A stretch of DNA of 40,236 nt from Pseudomonadota bacterium (GCA_021324075.1 JAJPJW010000079.1:1-40236), one strand, 5' to 3'. Counted from the stretch's first letter, positions 22,341-30,859 are shown. Numbers and translations: made by a program. The notes: a model not told the origin generated them from the letters alone.

Positions 22341-23635
22341 CAGGCCCTTCCCTTGCTTGAAACCTTCCGGTAACGCGCCACCGACAGCCAAAGGAAGAGC
22401 CCCAGGATGAGCAGTTCGCTGGCGAGGTTGGTCAGGGAGGCCCCCATCATGCCGAACCGGGGGATCAGGAAGAGGTTGCAGCCCAGCGAGAAAACCGCGG
22501 TGGCGACGGTGGCCAGGCAGACCTTGTGGTCGAAGCAGTGGTCGGTGAGAAGTCCCCAACCGTAGACGCCGCTGACCAGCACCACGATCTTGGAGGTCAC
22601 CAGGAGGACGCAGGGCAGGCCTGCGGATTCGAAGCCCGGCCCGAAAACGAAGGGGTAGCAGGCCGGGATCACCAGGAAACCCAGGGCGGCCGCCGCCGCG
22701 CCGCCGATCCCGAAGAGCCCCAGGAGTCTCCCCTGGTGTTTCCACAGGACCTTCTCCCCTTCCTTGCGCCACTCGATGAACCGGGGAAACAGGAGCACGG
22801 GGATGAGGGTCAAGGTGGCGTTGACGGCGTCGGTCACGCGCACCGCGGTGCGGTAACGGCCCAGTTCCTCGATGGGCCGAAGCCATCCGAGGAAAGGCTG
22901 CTCCAGCAGGGTATAGACGTAGATCGCCAGCATGGAGAGGAATAGCCAGCGGGATTTCACCGCCAGGGCCCAGGCTTCCCCCAGGTTTTGGAAGGAACAG
23001 AAACTTCCCTGAAAAGGGGTCAGGCGGTAAACCGCAACCCAATAGGCCGTTGTCACCACGGTGGTGACGGCAGTGATCACCAACAGGTCCGCCCCGGCCG
23101 ACATGCCCGGCCTTATCAAGCCGAAATAAAAGAGGGCGGTGAGGAGGGGTTGGAAGAGGGCCAGGAGGGACTGGAACTGCTGCTTCTCTGCGGCCTGGAA
23201 GATCCAGGCGGGTTGCAGCGAAAGGAGGAGGAGGTTGGGCAGGAAGAGCCAGCCGACCCGCTGGTAATCGGGCGGAACCAGGTGGAGGACGAGGATGGGA
23301 ACGGCCGCCAGGCATAATCCGACGGCTGTCAGCAGGCGAAAACCGTAGGTCGTCCGGATGAGGCGGTTTCGCGCCCCTTCGTCGGGGGAGTGCTTGTATT
23401 CCCGCACGAGCAGTGTGGGGGAAAGGGCCGCGAACAAAACCGCGGCCTGGAAGACCAGGTTTTGCACCATGCCCGAGAGGCCCAGGTTTTTGGGGCCCAG
23501 GCAACGGGCGACCCAGACGGCCCCGGCCGCGCCGGAGGCCATTCCCAGGACGCGGGAGGCGGTCATCCAGGCGGCCTTGTGGACAAGGCCGGGTTTCGGG
23601 AGGAGTTTTTTTCCTTTTCGTTGGGGCTTCGGCAT
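22340..23635 (-). CDS. Wzx-like polysaccharide flippase (second of two)
   Basis: 431 residues with about twelve to fourteen hydrophobic segments, starting after a basic N-terminus (KPQRKGKKLLPKPG). The first helices read SRVLGMASGAAGAVWVARCL and GPKNLGLSGMVQNLVFQ, the standard N-terminus of the MOP-superfamily polysaccharide flippases. It would move undecaprenyl-linked repeat units to the periplasmic face. It shares long blocks with the upstream flippase, such as IFQAAEKQQFQS, IRPGMSAG, KSRWLFL, RFIEWRK and DHCFDHK/DHNYDKK, so it is a tandem paralogue. It starts 7 bases after the stop of that gene and is coupled to the GT2 behind it. Confidence 0.92.
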   Translation of the reverse strand: MPKPQRKGKKLLPKPGLVHKAAWMTASRVLGMASGAAGAVWVARCLGPKNLGLSGMVQNLVFQAAVLFAALSPTLLVREYKHSPDEGARNRLIRTTYGFRLLTAVGLCLAAVPILVLHLVPPDYQRVGWLFLPNLLLLSLQPAWIFQAAEKQQFQSLLALFQPLLTALFYFGLIRPGMSAGADLLVITAVTTVVTTAYWVAVYRLTPFQGSFCSFQNLGEAWALAVKSRWLFLSMLAIYVYTLLEQPFLGWLRPIEELGRYRTAVRVTDAVNATLTLIPVLLFPRFIEWRKEGEKVLWKHQGRLLGLFGIGGAAAAALGFLVIPACYPFVFGPGFESAGLPCVLLVTSKIVVLVSGVYGWGLLTDHCFDHKVCLATVATAVFSLGCNLFLIPRFGMMGASLTNLASELLILGLFLWLSVARYRKVSSKGRA

Positions 23636-23642
23636 GGGTTCT

Positions 23643-24962
23643 TCAGCGGGACCTGGGATTTTTTTTGCGCAGGCCGTCCAGCCGCCGCCAGGACAACCCG
23701 AAGCAAAAGGCCAGCATCAAGGTTTCGGAAAGGAGGTTGACGCAGGCGGCCGTGGTCATGCCGAACTTCGGGATGAAAAGGAGGTTCGACCCCAGGGAAA
23801 CGGTCGCGGTGAGGACGCCCGCCGCCAGGACCTTCTTGTCGTAGTTGTGGTCGGTCATGAGCCCCAGGGAGTAGACCTGCCCCAGGCAGTCCACGATCTT
23901 GGCCGAAAGCAGGATCGCGCAGGGGAAGGCCGCCTGGGCATAGGCGGACCCGAAGACCGGGGTATAGGCGGAAGGAATGATGAGGAAGGCCAGGGCGGCC
24001 GTCACCGCGCCCAGGAGGGCGCCGCCGGCCAGGAGCTTGGTTTGCCGCCCCCAGAAGAACTCCTCCCCCTTTTTGCGCCACTCGATGAACCGGGGGAAAA
24101 AGATGCTGGGCAGGATGGTCAGGAAGCCCTGGGCCGCGTCCGTCACCCGCACCGCCGTGCGGTACTTTCCCTGTTCTTCCAGGGAGGAGAGCCAGCCCAA
24201 AAGGGGCTGGTCCAGGTTGTTGTAGACGTAGGTGCAAAGGAAGAAAAGGAAGAGCCAGCGGGACTTGACGACCAGTTCCCCCATTTCCCGCCAGCCGTCC
24301 CAGGCGAAAAAGGAATCCTGAAAATGGGTCAGCTTGAAAACCGCCCTCCAGTAAATGAAGGTCACGGCGGCGGTGACCAGGGTGATGCCCAAAAGATCCC
24401 AGCCCGCCGACATGCCCGGCCGGATGACCACGGCGTAGTAAAGGGCCACCAGCGCCGGCTGCAGGACGGCCAGCATGGACTGGAATTGCTGCTTCTCCGC
24501 GGCCTGGAAGATCCAGGTGGGCTGCAGGGCGGTCAGGAAAAGGATGGGGAGGAAGAACCAGCCCGCGAAATGGAAGGAAGGGGGTTCCAGCCTGAGGGCC
24601 ATCACTCCCGCCGCGAGGACGCAGAAGAGGAGCGCCACGGCCAGCCGGAAGCTGTTGGTGACCTGGATGAGGCGGTTCCTCTTCTTGTCGCTTTCCAGGT
24701 TCTTGTAATCGCGCACCAGCACCGGGGGGTAGATGACGGCCAGGAAGGCGCCGGAAAAAAGGGCCAGGCTTTGCACCATGCCCGAGATGCCGAAGTTAAG
24801 GGGCCCCAGGCAGCGCGCCGCCCAAACCGAACCCAGGGCCGCGAAGCCCAGTCCCAATCCCCGGGCTCCCACCATGATGGCGGCTTTGTTGAGGAGTTGG
24901 GGACGGTTCTTGAGTTTTCCGAAAAGGCTGTTTGGGGGAGGAAGGGATGTCGGGGACGGCAT
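23643..24962 (-). CDS. Wzx-like polysaccharide flippase (first of two)
   Basis: 439 residues with about twelve to fourteen hydrophobic segments (FLAVIYPPVLV, LAVALLFCVLAAGVMAL, WLFLFFLCTYVY, and others). The N-terminal motif ARCLGPLNFGISGMVQSLAL is that of MOP-superfamily flippases. Paralogous to the following gene along the full length. The start ATG at 24962 follows AAGGGATTCCC. It lies 25 bases after the Wzc-like gene, in the same operon. Which of the two flippases serves the main repeat unit cannot be decided from sequence. Confidence 0.92.
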   Translation of the reverse strand: MPSPTSLPPPNSLFGKLKNRPQLLNKAAIMVGARGLGLGFAALGSVWAARCLGPLNFGISGMVQSLALFSGAFLAVIYPPVLVRDYKNLESDKKRNRLIQVTNSFRLAVALLFCVLAAGVMALRLEPPSFHFAGWFFLPILFLTALQPTWIFQAAEKQQFQSMLAVLQPALVALYYAVVIRPGMSAGWDLLGITLVTAAVTFIYWRAVFKLTHFQDSFFAWDGWREMGELVVKSRWLFLFFLCTYVYNNLDQPLLGWLSSLEEQGKYRTAVRVTDAAQGFLTILPSIFFPRFIEWRKKGEEFFWGRQTKLLAGGALLGAVTAALAFLIIPSAYTPVFGSAYAQAAFPCAILLSAKIVDCLGQVYSLGLMTDHNYDKKVLAAGVLTATVSLGSNLLFIPKFGMTTAACVNLLSETLMLAFCFGLSWRRLDGLRKKNPRSR

Positions 24963-24987
24963 GGGAATCCCTTGGGTCCGGGCGGTC

Positions 24988-26631
24988 TTAGGCTGGAAGG
25001 CCCGCGGCTTTGGATGAGGTTTGCGTTTTTTTCAAGGCTTTCCGTTCGGGAAGCCCCAAATCCCACAGGGGGCCCGCTTCCTTCTTCACCCCGTTGAGGA
25101 CCGTTCCCCAGATGGACACGTGGGCCGCCTGGAGCTGCTGCACGGCTTCCTGGAAATCCCGGCGCCGGGTGGAACCCCAACGGGCCAGGAGCAGGACCCC
25201 ATCCAGGGCGGCGCAGGGCACCACGGCATCGGGAGAGGCCATCAGGGGCGCCCCGTCGAAAACCAGGAAATCGAACTTGGACTTGGCCTCGCCCACCCAT
25301 TTCTTGAGGGCGGCGGGATTGAGCGCGCCGGAAAAATCGGACGAGCCCGCCGGAGCGGGCAGGAGGGTGAGGTTGGGGACGCCCGAGGGTTTGGTGGCCT
25401 CCTTCAAACCGGCCTGGCCGGAGAGGAGTCCCGAAAGGCCGGGCGTTCCAGGGGTTTCCAGCTTGAAGAGCCTGTCCAAACCGGGGTTTTCCAGGTCGGC
25501 GTCGATGAGCAGCACCTTCTTGCCGGCCTGGGCCAGGTTGAGGGCCAATTGGGCGGCCGTCAGGGTCCTTCCTTCGCCGCGGCGGGGGGAAAGGACGCCC
25601 ACGGCCTGGGGGCCGGACTCGGGCCGGGCAAGCAAAAGATGGGCCCGGAGGGACTTGAGGCTTTGGGCGAAATCCGGGTCCGTGGTCTTCGCTTGTGGCA
25701 GGGCTTGGCCCGGGTCCTTGAGCAAGGGTACGGAGGCCCAGAGGTCGGCCCGGACGGCTTGGGCCAGGTCCATCTCTTCGTAAACCTTATCTTCCATCCT
25801 TTCGAGGGTGAAGGCCGCCGCCACTCCCAGGAAAAGACCGGCCAGGAGCCCCAGGATGACCGAAACGCCCTTCTTGGGCGAGACCGCCTTGTCCGGGACG
25901 GTGGCGGGGTCCACCACCACGATGCCGCTGTCCTCGTTGTTGGACCGGATGCGGCTTTCCTGTTCCTGCTCCAGGAGGGACTTGTAGATGACCTGGTCCG
26001 CCTCGGCTTCGTTGGACTGGTTGAGGTAGTTCTGCTTGTTGGATTGGTCCGCGTCCAGCTTGGCGCGGATGGAATTGAGCTGGCTGTGCAGGAATTTGTA
26101 GCGGGCTTCCTCGCTCTCCTGGTTCAAGTCCTGGTTGACTTCGATGAAGCTTTGGGCCCAGGCATTGGCCAGGTCGGCCGATTCCTGGGCGGTCTTGGCG
26201 CGGGCCGCGATGGACAGCAGGTTGGAGCGCTTGACGTTGTCCACCTTGACCTGGTGCTGGAGATACCAGATGAGCTTGAACTGGTCCATCTTCTTGTACT
26301 CGGAGTTGTTCAGCAGGTTGAGCTTTTGGATGACCCCCGCCGCCACCTTGTCGGCCATGGCGATCTGCATGGAGGTTTCGATGGGGTCGCCCGCGGAGGT
26401 CAGGAAAGCCATGCTCTGCATCGCGTTGGCGCCGGCCTGGGCGGAGGAGTCGGGGACCTTGACCGTAGTGACGGTTTGGTAGGTCTTGGGCCAAAGGAAG
26501 CCGTAAAGGCCCGCCGCCACCACACAGGCCAGCGTGACCTTTTGGACGACGCCGCGGCGGCGCCAGAGCACCTTAGCGAGTTTGCGCAGGTCCATCAGGG
26601 GTTCTTCGGCCGGATTGATCGGGTTTGGCAT
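24988..26631 (-). CDS. Wzc/CpsD-like chain-length regulator with degenerate BY-kinase domain
   Basis: 547 residues. A Wzz-type N-terminus (LRKLAKVLWRRRG, then TM helix VTLACVVAAGLYGFLW) leads to a periplasmic helical region rich in Gln/Asn/Asp (~residues 60-240). A second TM segment follows VVVDPATVPDKAVSPKK. The cytoplasmic part (~from residue 300) resembles BY-kinase/ParA-type ATPases: Walker A-like SPRRGEGRT with Arg replacing the usual Lys, A'-like VLLIDADLENPG, and Walker B-like FDFLVFDGAP, then TVLNGVKKE. The C-terminus (ERKALKKTQTSSKAAGLPA) lacks the tyrosine cluster that BY-kinases autophosphorylate. It probably partners the Wza-like protein encoded just downstream of the operon start, controlling polymer length and export. 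Catalytic activity is doubtful. Confidence 0.88.
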   Translation of the reverse strand: MPNPINPAEEPLMDLRKLAKVLWRRRGVVQKVTLACVVAAGLYGFLWPKTYQTVTTVKVPDSSAQAGANAMQSMAFLTSAGDPIETSMQIAMADKVAAGVIQKLNLLNNSEYKKMDQFKLIWYLQHQVKVDNVKRSNLLSIAARAKTAQESADLANAWAQSFIEVNQDLNQESEEARYKFLHSQLNSIRAKLDADQSNKQNYLNQSNEAEADQVIYKSLLEQEQESRIRSNNEDSGIVVVDPATVPDKAVSPKKGVSVILGLLAGLFLGVAAAFTLERMEDKVYEEMDLAQAVRADLWASVPLLKDPGQALPQAKTTDPDFAQSLKSLRAHLLLARPESGPQAVGVLSPRRGEGRTLTAAQLALNLAQAGKKVLLIDADLENPGLDRLFKLETPGTPGLSGLLSGQAGLKEATKPSGVPNLTLLPAPAGSSDFSGALNPAALKKWVGEAKSKFDFLVFDGAPLMASPDAVVPCAALDGVLLLARWGSTRRRDFQEAVQQLQAAHVSIWGTVLNGVKKEAGPLWDLGLPERKALKKTQTSSKAAGLPA

Positions 26632-26647
26632 GGCTTTTCTTCCGTCC

Positions 26648-27469
26648 TTACTTGATCTGGGTGGCGATGATGGCGCCGCTGGCGACGATGCTGGCGATGA
26701 TGGCCCAATCGCCGGAGCTGAGCCCTTCGCTCTTGGGGATCATGAGGATGTCGCCGGGATAAAGGACGGGCGGTTTGTCCTGGGAGCCCTTGTCCGTCAG
26801 GTAATGGTTCAGGTTGATGCTGTCCTTCTTGTAAGTGTCGCCGTGGATGATGATGGCCCCGCCCAGGTTGGCGTCCGGCATGGTTCCTCCGGCATCCGCC
26901 AGGAGGGAGAAGATCGAGGGCTCGCCGCGGATAAGGAACTTGCCCGGATGGCTCACGTCGCCCAGCACCGAGACGTTGTAGTAGTTCGACGACCGCACCA
27001 GGACGGTCACCTGGGGGTTGTTGATGTAATCCCGCAGTTTGAGCCGCAGCAGTTCGGCCGCGTTGATCTGGGTCAGGCCCTTCAACTGGATCTTGCCCAG
27101 GAAGGGAAAGAGGACCATGCCGTCCGAATCCACCATGTAATCGGTGGGGAGCTGGCTTTTCCCGCCCCCTTCGCCCGCCGCCCCGGAGGTATAGCCGTTG
27201 CCCGAGGAGAAATTGACGACGTAAATTTCCAATTCATCCCCCGGGCCGATGAGCAGGGAGGGATAGGTGCTGACCGTTTTATCCGGGGCCGGGGTCCCCT
27301 CGATGGCATCGGCGGGCGCGGAGGCGGCGGGGGCCTTCGTTTTTTTCGAGTGGGAAGCGGCGAAGGCCGGCGCCAGGGGCGACAAGGTGAGGCAGGCCGC
27401 CAAAATCAGGCTCATGCGGGCGAAACCGGGCCGCTTCGGCGTTTTTCTTTTAACTGGGTCCATCGTCAT
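26648..27469 (-). CDS. Wza-like outer-membrane polysaccharide export protein
   Basis: 273 residues from ATG 27469 (an alternative ATG lies at 27463); upstream in-frame codons to 27634 have no protein character. An export signal is visible: basic PVKRKTPKRPGFAR, then MSLILAACLTLSPLAPAFA. An LAAC string inside it could be a lipobox, as Wza is a lipoprotein, but cleavage after AFA is equally possible. The Poly_export domain starts at STYPSLLIGPGDELEIYVVN and includes DSDGMVLFPFLGKIQLKGLT and ELLRLKLRDYINNPQVTVLV. An SLBB-like part follows (VSVLGDVSHPGKFLIRG, SLLADAGGTMPDA). The C-terminal hydrophobic stretch DWAIIASIVASGAIIATQIK resembles the membrane-spanning helix of Wza. It is placed between the phosphoglycosyl transferase and the Wzc-like gene. 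Confidence 0.9.
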   Translation of the reverse strand: MTMDPVKRKTPKRPGFARMSLILAACLTLSPLAPAFAASHSKKTKAPAASAPADAIEGTPAPDKTVSTYPSLLIGPGDELEIYVVNFSSGNGYTSGAAGEGGGKSQLPTDYMVDSDGMVLFPFLGKIQLKGLTQINAAELLRLKLRDYINNPQVTVLVRSSNYYNVSVLGDVSHPGKFLIRGEPSIFSLLADAGGTMPDANLGGAIIIHGDTYKKDSINLNHYLTDKGSQDKPPVLYPGDILMIPKSEGLSSGDWAIIASIVASGAIIATQIK

Positions 27470-27649
27470 GGGCAAAATCCTTAGGTGCCGTGGCCAAAGT
27501 TCCCTCGGCGAGGGACATCCCCACGGAAAGGCGGTGATTATAACAACCCCTTGGGCCCATGGGAATCCGATGTTTTTGACGCGCTGGGAAAAGGGATGGG
27601 CCGGGCTGGAACCCGGGACCGGCCGGGAAAACACCGGTTTTAGCCTGCC

Positions 27650-29311
27650 TTAATTGCTGCTGGCATTGACGCCGTTGGCGCCCTTGCTGCCGTAACGGCG
27701 CCTTAAAAGGCTGGACCGGACCTTGGCATGGGACAAATTCTTGATTTCCACGTGGGAAGGGTCGGAAGCCGGGGTGTCCAGTTCACGGAGCCGGCGGAGG
27801 ATGTCCTTCATGAAACTGCTCACCAGCACCCTATATTCCACGTCCAGTTCGCTTTCCCCCGCGATGGGCTCGAAGATCCAATAGGCTTCGATTCCCTCGT
27901 CTTCCAGCGCGGTGCGTTCGCGGAAGACCTCGAAGTTGCCCGTGTTGATGTCGGTTTTCATGAATTGCAGGTGCTCCCTTTGGATGTCGTGGGGCCTCTC
28001 CCAGAAATAAAGGAGGCCGCCCTTTCCGTCGGCGTCGGCGTCGGCCTTGATCCAAAAACCCTGCACGCCGAATTCGGCGCAGGTTTGGCTGGCCAGGGCC
28101 AGGGCTTCCTCCCGGTCCGCCACCAGGTCCAGCTTGGCGCGCTGCATGTCCAGGAACTTGTGGGCCATCAGGTAGTAGGGCCTCTTGCCCGCCAGGGAGC
28201 CCGCGTCCGCGAAGTCGAAGAAGCCCATGCGGGGCATCAGGATGGTCAGGATCACGACCACCGGCAGGAAACAGAAAACCGCCAGGGCCTTGTCCCCGGA
28301 CATGGCGAGCAAGGCTGCCGCCGTCAGGAGCAGGTTGAAGGAAGCCCCCACCGCCGAAATACGCAGCGGACCCCAGCCTAATTTGAGGAGCCGGTGGTGG
28401 ATATGCTCCTTTTCCGACCATTCCATGGAACGCCCGAAATAGAACCGTTTGATCCCCCGGCGGATGGTGGAAAGGAAGACTTCCAGGAATGGATAACCCA
28501 CGATCAAGGTGGCGAGGATGGCTTGGAAATGGAAGGGCATGGGATTCGCCTTGGCGCTCACCGACCCGAAAAGCATGGGGCCGGACTGCCCGAGGGAGAC
28601 CAGGCCCGCCGCCGCCCCGAAACCCAGGGCATTGGCTCCGGCGTCGCCCAGGTAGATCTTGGCCGGGGGCCGGTTGTAGGCCAGGAAAACCACCAGGCTT
28701 CCCAGGGCCGCCGCCGCGAAAAGGCACAAGCTCGGGTCGGACTGGAGGTAGCCCGCCACTCCCAACCCAAGGAAAACGACGACCGATACCGTTCCCGCCA
28801 GTCCGTCCACACCGTCCATGAAATTGAACCCGTTCATCAAGGCCATGATCCAAAAAGCCGTGAAAGGCAGGCTGAAAAAAGCGAGGGGAACGGGCGGGAA
28901 ACCGGGGATATGGAGGAAGTCGAACCGGTAGCCGAGGAAGGCGAAAGAACCGGCCAGGATGGCTTGGAGCCCGAACTTCCAGGAGGGCCTCAAGTCCACA
29001 AGGTCGTCGGCCAGTCCCAGGAACCCCGCCACAAGGGTCCCGGCCAGGACCATGAAGGCTTTGGTCCACTGGCTCTCAAAGCCGGGCAGGAAATGGCCGG
29101 CAGGGAAAAAAATTCCGACCACCACGGCCGCCAATAGGGAAAGAAGGAAAAGGAGGCCTCCCACGCGCGGGATGGGGGTGCTGTGGATCTTCCGCCCACC
29201 CGGCTTGTCGACTAGGCCGAACCGGGAAGCCAAACGGACGATCACAGGTTTGGCAAGAAGGCTCACCGCGGCGGCGGTTGAAAAGACAAAAAGCAAAATT
29301 TGAAAATCCAT
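27650..29311 (-). CDS. WecA/MraY-like undecaprenyl-phosphate phosphoglycosyl transferase with C-terminal extension
   Basis: 553 residues from ATG 29311, chosen because the membrane domain starts there; an upstream ATG at 29431 would add 40 residues without family character. The PNPT core has FGLVDKPGGRKIHSTPIPRV (~32-51), ADDLVDLRP (~101-109), NGFNFMDGVDGLAG (~160-173), YLGDAGANALGF (~220-231) and EHIHHRLLKLGWG (~302-314), all hallmark motifs. It would transfer a sugar-1-phosphate to undecaprenyl phosphate, starting the repeat unit. About 11 hydrophobic segments end near residue 375. A soluble tail of about 175 residues follows (LASQTCAEFGVQGFWIK, RVLVSSFMKDILRRLREL), which I do not recognise as a named domain. 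It is the first gene of the operon. Confidence 0.9.
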   Translation of the reverse strand: MDFQILLFVFSTAAAVSLLAKPVIVRLASRFGLVDKPGGRKIHSTPIPRVGGLLFLLSLLAAVVVGIFFPAGHFLPGFESQWTKAFMVLAGTLVAGFLGLADDLVDLRPSWKFGLQAILAGSFAFLGYRFDFLHIPGFPPVPLAFFSLPFTAFWIMALMNGFNFMDGVDGLAGTVSVVVFLGLGVAGYLQSDPSLCLFAAAALGSLVVFLAYNRPPAKIYLGDAGANALGFGAAAGLVSLGQSGPMLFGSVSAKANPMPFHFQAILATLIVGYPFLEVFLSTIRRGIKRFYFGRSMEWSEKEHIHHRLLKLGWGPLRISAVGASFNLLLTAAALLAMSGDKALAVFCFLPVVVILTILMPRMGFFDFADAGSLAGKRPYYLMAHKFLDMQRAKLDLVADREEALALASQTCAEFGVQGFWIKADADADGKGGLLYFWERPHDIQREHLQFMKTDINTGNFEVFRERTALEDEGIEAYWIFEPIAGESELDVEYRVLVSSFMKDILRRLRELDTPASDPSHVEIKNLSHAKVRSSLLRRRYGSKGANGVNASSN

Positions 29312-29471
29312 AAATACATCCGATCCGAAAATAATTCTGGCGTCTCTGGAATGGGCAAAAAATTTCCGGGGGGTGGAAAGCGGAGTGCCTGCAGGATGGC
29401 CCGCCAGGCGGCTTTTCGGAAACTTCGACATTTCGATTCAGAATTTTGGCCAATATAACCCAAAGTCGGGC

Positions 29472-29494
29472 TTAACAAAAAAAGTTTTTGTTAA
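29472..29494. promoter_or_regulatory. Perfect palindrome, candidate operator
   Basis: TTAACAAAAA and TTTTTGTTAA are exact inverted repeats around AAG. All pairs except two are A:T, so an RNA terminator is unlikely. Position about 160 bases upstream of the operon's first ATG fits a regulator binding site. Confidence 0.45.
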
Positions 29495-29625
29495 ATTAGT
29501 GTCTGCTTTGTCAAAGCGACATTGTTGTGGGCCATAAGAGTTCGTTCTTAAGCGGAAATGAGCGAATCCGTCTTCAAAACCTGAATTTTGACGAAAAAGC
29601 TGAATAGGTTTGGTTTAAAAACGAT

Positions 29626-29669
29626 TTCTTACGGCCTCTCAGTAAAAAAACCGTAAGAAGTTTTACTGA
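29626..29669. promoter_or_regulatory. Interleaved inverted repeats, candidate switch
   Basis: TTCTTACGG (29626-29634) pairs with CCGTAAGAA (29651-29659), while TCAGTAAAA (29639-29647) pairs with TTTTACTGA (29661-29669). All four 9-base arms match perfectly. Their order is A-B-A'-B', so as simple hairpins they exclude each other. About 315-360 bases upstream of the operon start. Confidence 0.55.
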
Positions 29670-29829
29670 TTAACCTTTCGTGGAAGAGTTTTTGGACCGG
29701 TTTCACCCTGGAAGGCTAAGGAGGGTCGAGGGAGGGCCGGATGGGATAACATCGATGTCGGTGAAAGGAAGGCACGCAGGGCCTCTTTCGTCCTCCGCGG
29801 GATTCCACCCGCAGAGGACGGTTCGGCCT

Positions 29830-30195
29830 TTATTTTTTGAAGGTCCCGGCGATCACCAGGGCCGCGCCCATCAAACTGGTATCCTTGAAAAAGCTCATCA
29901 TGGCCATCATTTTCATTTGGGGGTTCGACATTCCCGGCAGGTGGATGGTCACGATGAAGATGAGCAGCATCACCGCCAGGCCGAAACAGGCGTTGCGCCC
30001 CTGTTTGCCCGTAATGATGGCCAAGGCCGCCAGGATCATGGCCACACCGGTGAAGTAAATCCAGAAGACACCGCCGGGGATATAGGAAGGGACCATCCCC
30101 CCCATTTGTCCGGCGTTCATCATGTGCCCGAGGCCGAAACCCAGAAACGGCAAGGCGTAAAGCACCCGCCCCACGAAACCTGTGAGCTTATCCAT
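29830..30195 (-). CDS. DoxX-like small membrane protein
   Basis: 121 residues from ATG 30195, preceded by GGGAGGATTT, a strong ribosome site. Four hydrophobic segments are visible: VGRVLYALPFLGFGLGHMM, GGVFWIYFTGVAMILAALAI, NACFGLAVMLLIFIVTIHL and a C-terminal MGAALVIAG. The first helix with its GLGHM and the overall four-helix layout fit the DoxX family, membrane proteins of varied and mostly unclear function. The Met-rich loop QMKMMAMMSFF is notable. It appears to be transcribed alone; the gap to the next gene upstream (30312) is about 115 bases. Confidence 0.75.
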   Translation of the reverse strand: MDKLTGFVGRVLYALPFLGFGLGHMMNAGQMGGMVPSYIPGGVFWIYFTGVAMILAALAIITGKQGRNACFGLAVMLLIFIVTIHLPGMSNPQMKMMAMMSFFKDTSLMGAALVIAGTFKK

Positions 30196-30311
30196 AAATC
30201 CTCCCTGATCTTTGGTCTGGACGGCTTGAACCTATTTTAACGGGACCCTTGGCCTGGAATCCGGGCGGGGAATGGATTTTGGGTTAACCCTTTTAAGCCT
30301 TTGGACGGGCC

Positions 30312-30818
30312 CTACCCGCCCCAGGAAAAACGGAACGCCGCCAGCTTCCAGTCGAACCAGCCGTTTCTCTGGAACAAAAGGGACATTTTATTGTCGGGGG
30401 TCTGGACCTGGCTCAAGTAGATGTCGATGGCGTAAACTTCCGTCGATTCGTAATGCCGGTCGATGGGAAAAGGCGAGGGCCCTTCCGGCACCTTGTCCGG
30501 CGGGGGACTCCCCGGTTCCATCCGGACGCCCTTCATCATCAGGACCACCGTGTCGGGCGTCACGAAGGAATCGGCGATGGCCTGGATCTGGTCGGGGGAA
30601 AGGTTGGCGGAAGGATTGTCCGTGCGGTTGTAACGCAGCTTGGCGTAATCCGACACGTTTTTCTTGAGGGAAGGAATATCCATGAAGGGCTGGAGGGCTT
30701 CGGGCTTGCCGCCGTCCACCGCCGCCTGGAATTGGTCAAGAAAGGGGTTCACACAATAGCCGTACCAGCCGGCCAGGCCGGCGGCACAAAGGACGATGAG
30801 GGCAAGGAACCATTTCAT
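30312..30818 (-). CDS. DUF2939-like exported or membrane-anchored protein
   Basis: 168 residues. An N-terminal hydrophobic anchor (FLALIVLCAAGLAGWYGYCV) is followed by NPFLDQFQAAVDGGKPEALQ, PFMDIPSLKKNVSDY, and a C-terminal NKMSLLFQRNGWFDWKLAAF. The pattern 'Y..L..A...GD...L...VDFP.LR..L' and the ending 'F...G..WKL..I' is what I recall for DUF2939 proteins, which have no known function. A proline-rich loop (PGSPPPDKVPEGPSPFP) sits in the middle. Neighbouring genes give no functional clue. Confidence 0.7.
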   Translation of the reverse strand: MKWFLALIVLCAAGLAGWYGYCVNPFLDQFQAAVDGGKPEALQPFMDIPSLKKNVSDYAKLRYNRTDNPSANLSPDQIQAIADSFVTPDTVVLMMKGVRMEPGSPPPDKVPEGPSPFPIDRHYESTEVYAIDIYLSQVQTPDNKMSLLFQRNGWFDWKLAAFRFSWGG

Positions 30819-30859
30819 GGGAGGACCGCCTTTGAAAAATCAACCCGTCCGGTGAGGCC

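Larger units (their letters stand above)
29312..29829. other. Leader/promoter region of the polysaccharide operon
   Basis: About 520 AT-rich bases between the operon's first gene and the DoxX-like gene. No credible gene is present. It contains a perfect 10-bp inverted repeat at 29472-29494 and an interleaved pair of 9-bp inverted repeats at 29626-29669. A promoter for the minus-strand operon must lie here but I could not fix its boxes. Confidence 0.6.

Noticed and set aside
21342-23504. A 720-codon fused frame
   Set aside because: Only the portion starting at 22340 is GT2-like; the rest is a shadow of the flippase gene.
23358-25097. 579-codon plus-strand open frame
   Set aside because: It is the complement of the two flippase genes, dominated by Gly/Arg/Glu, with no recognisable domain or ribosome site.
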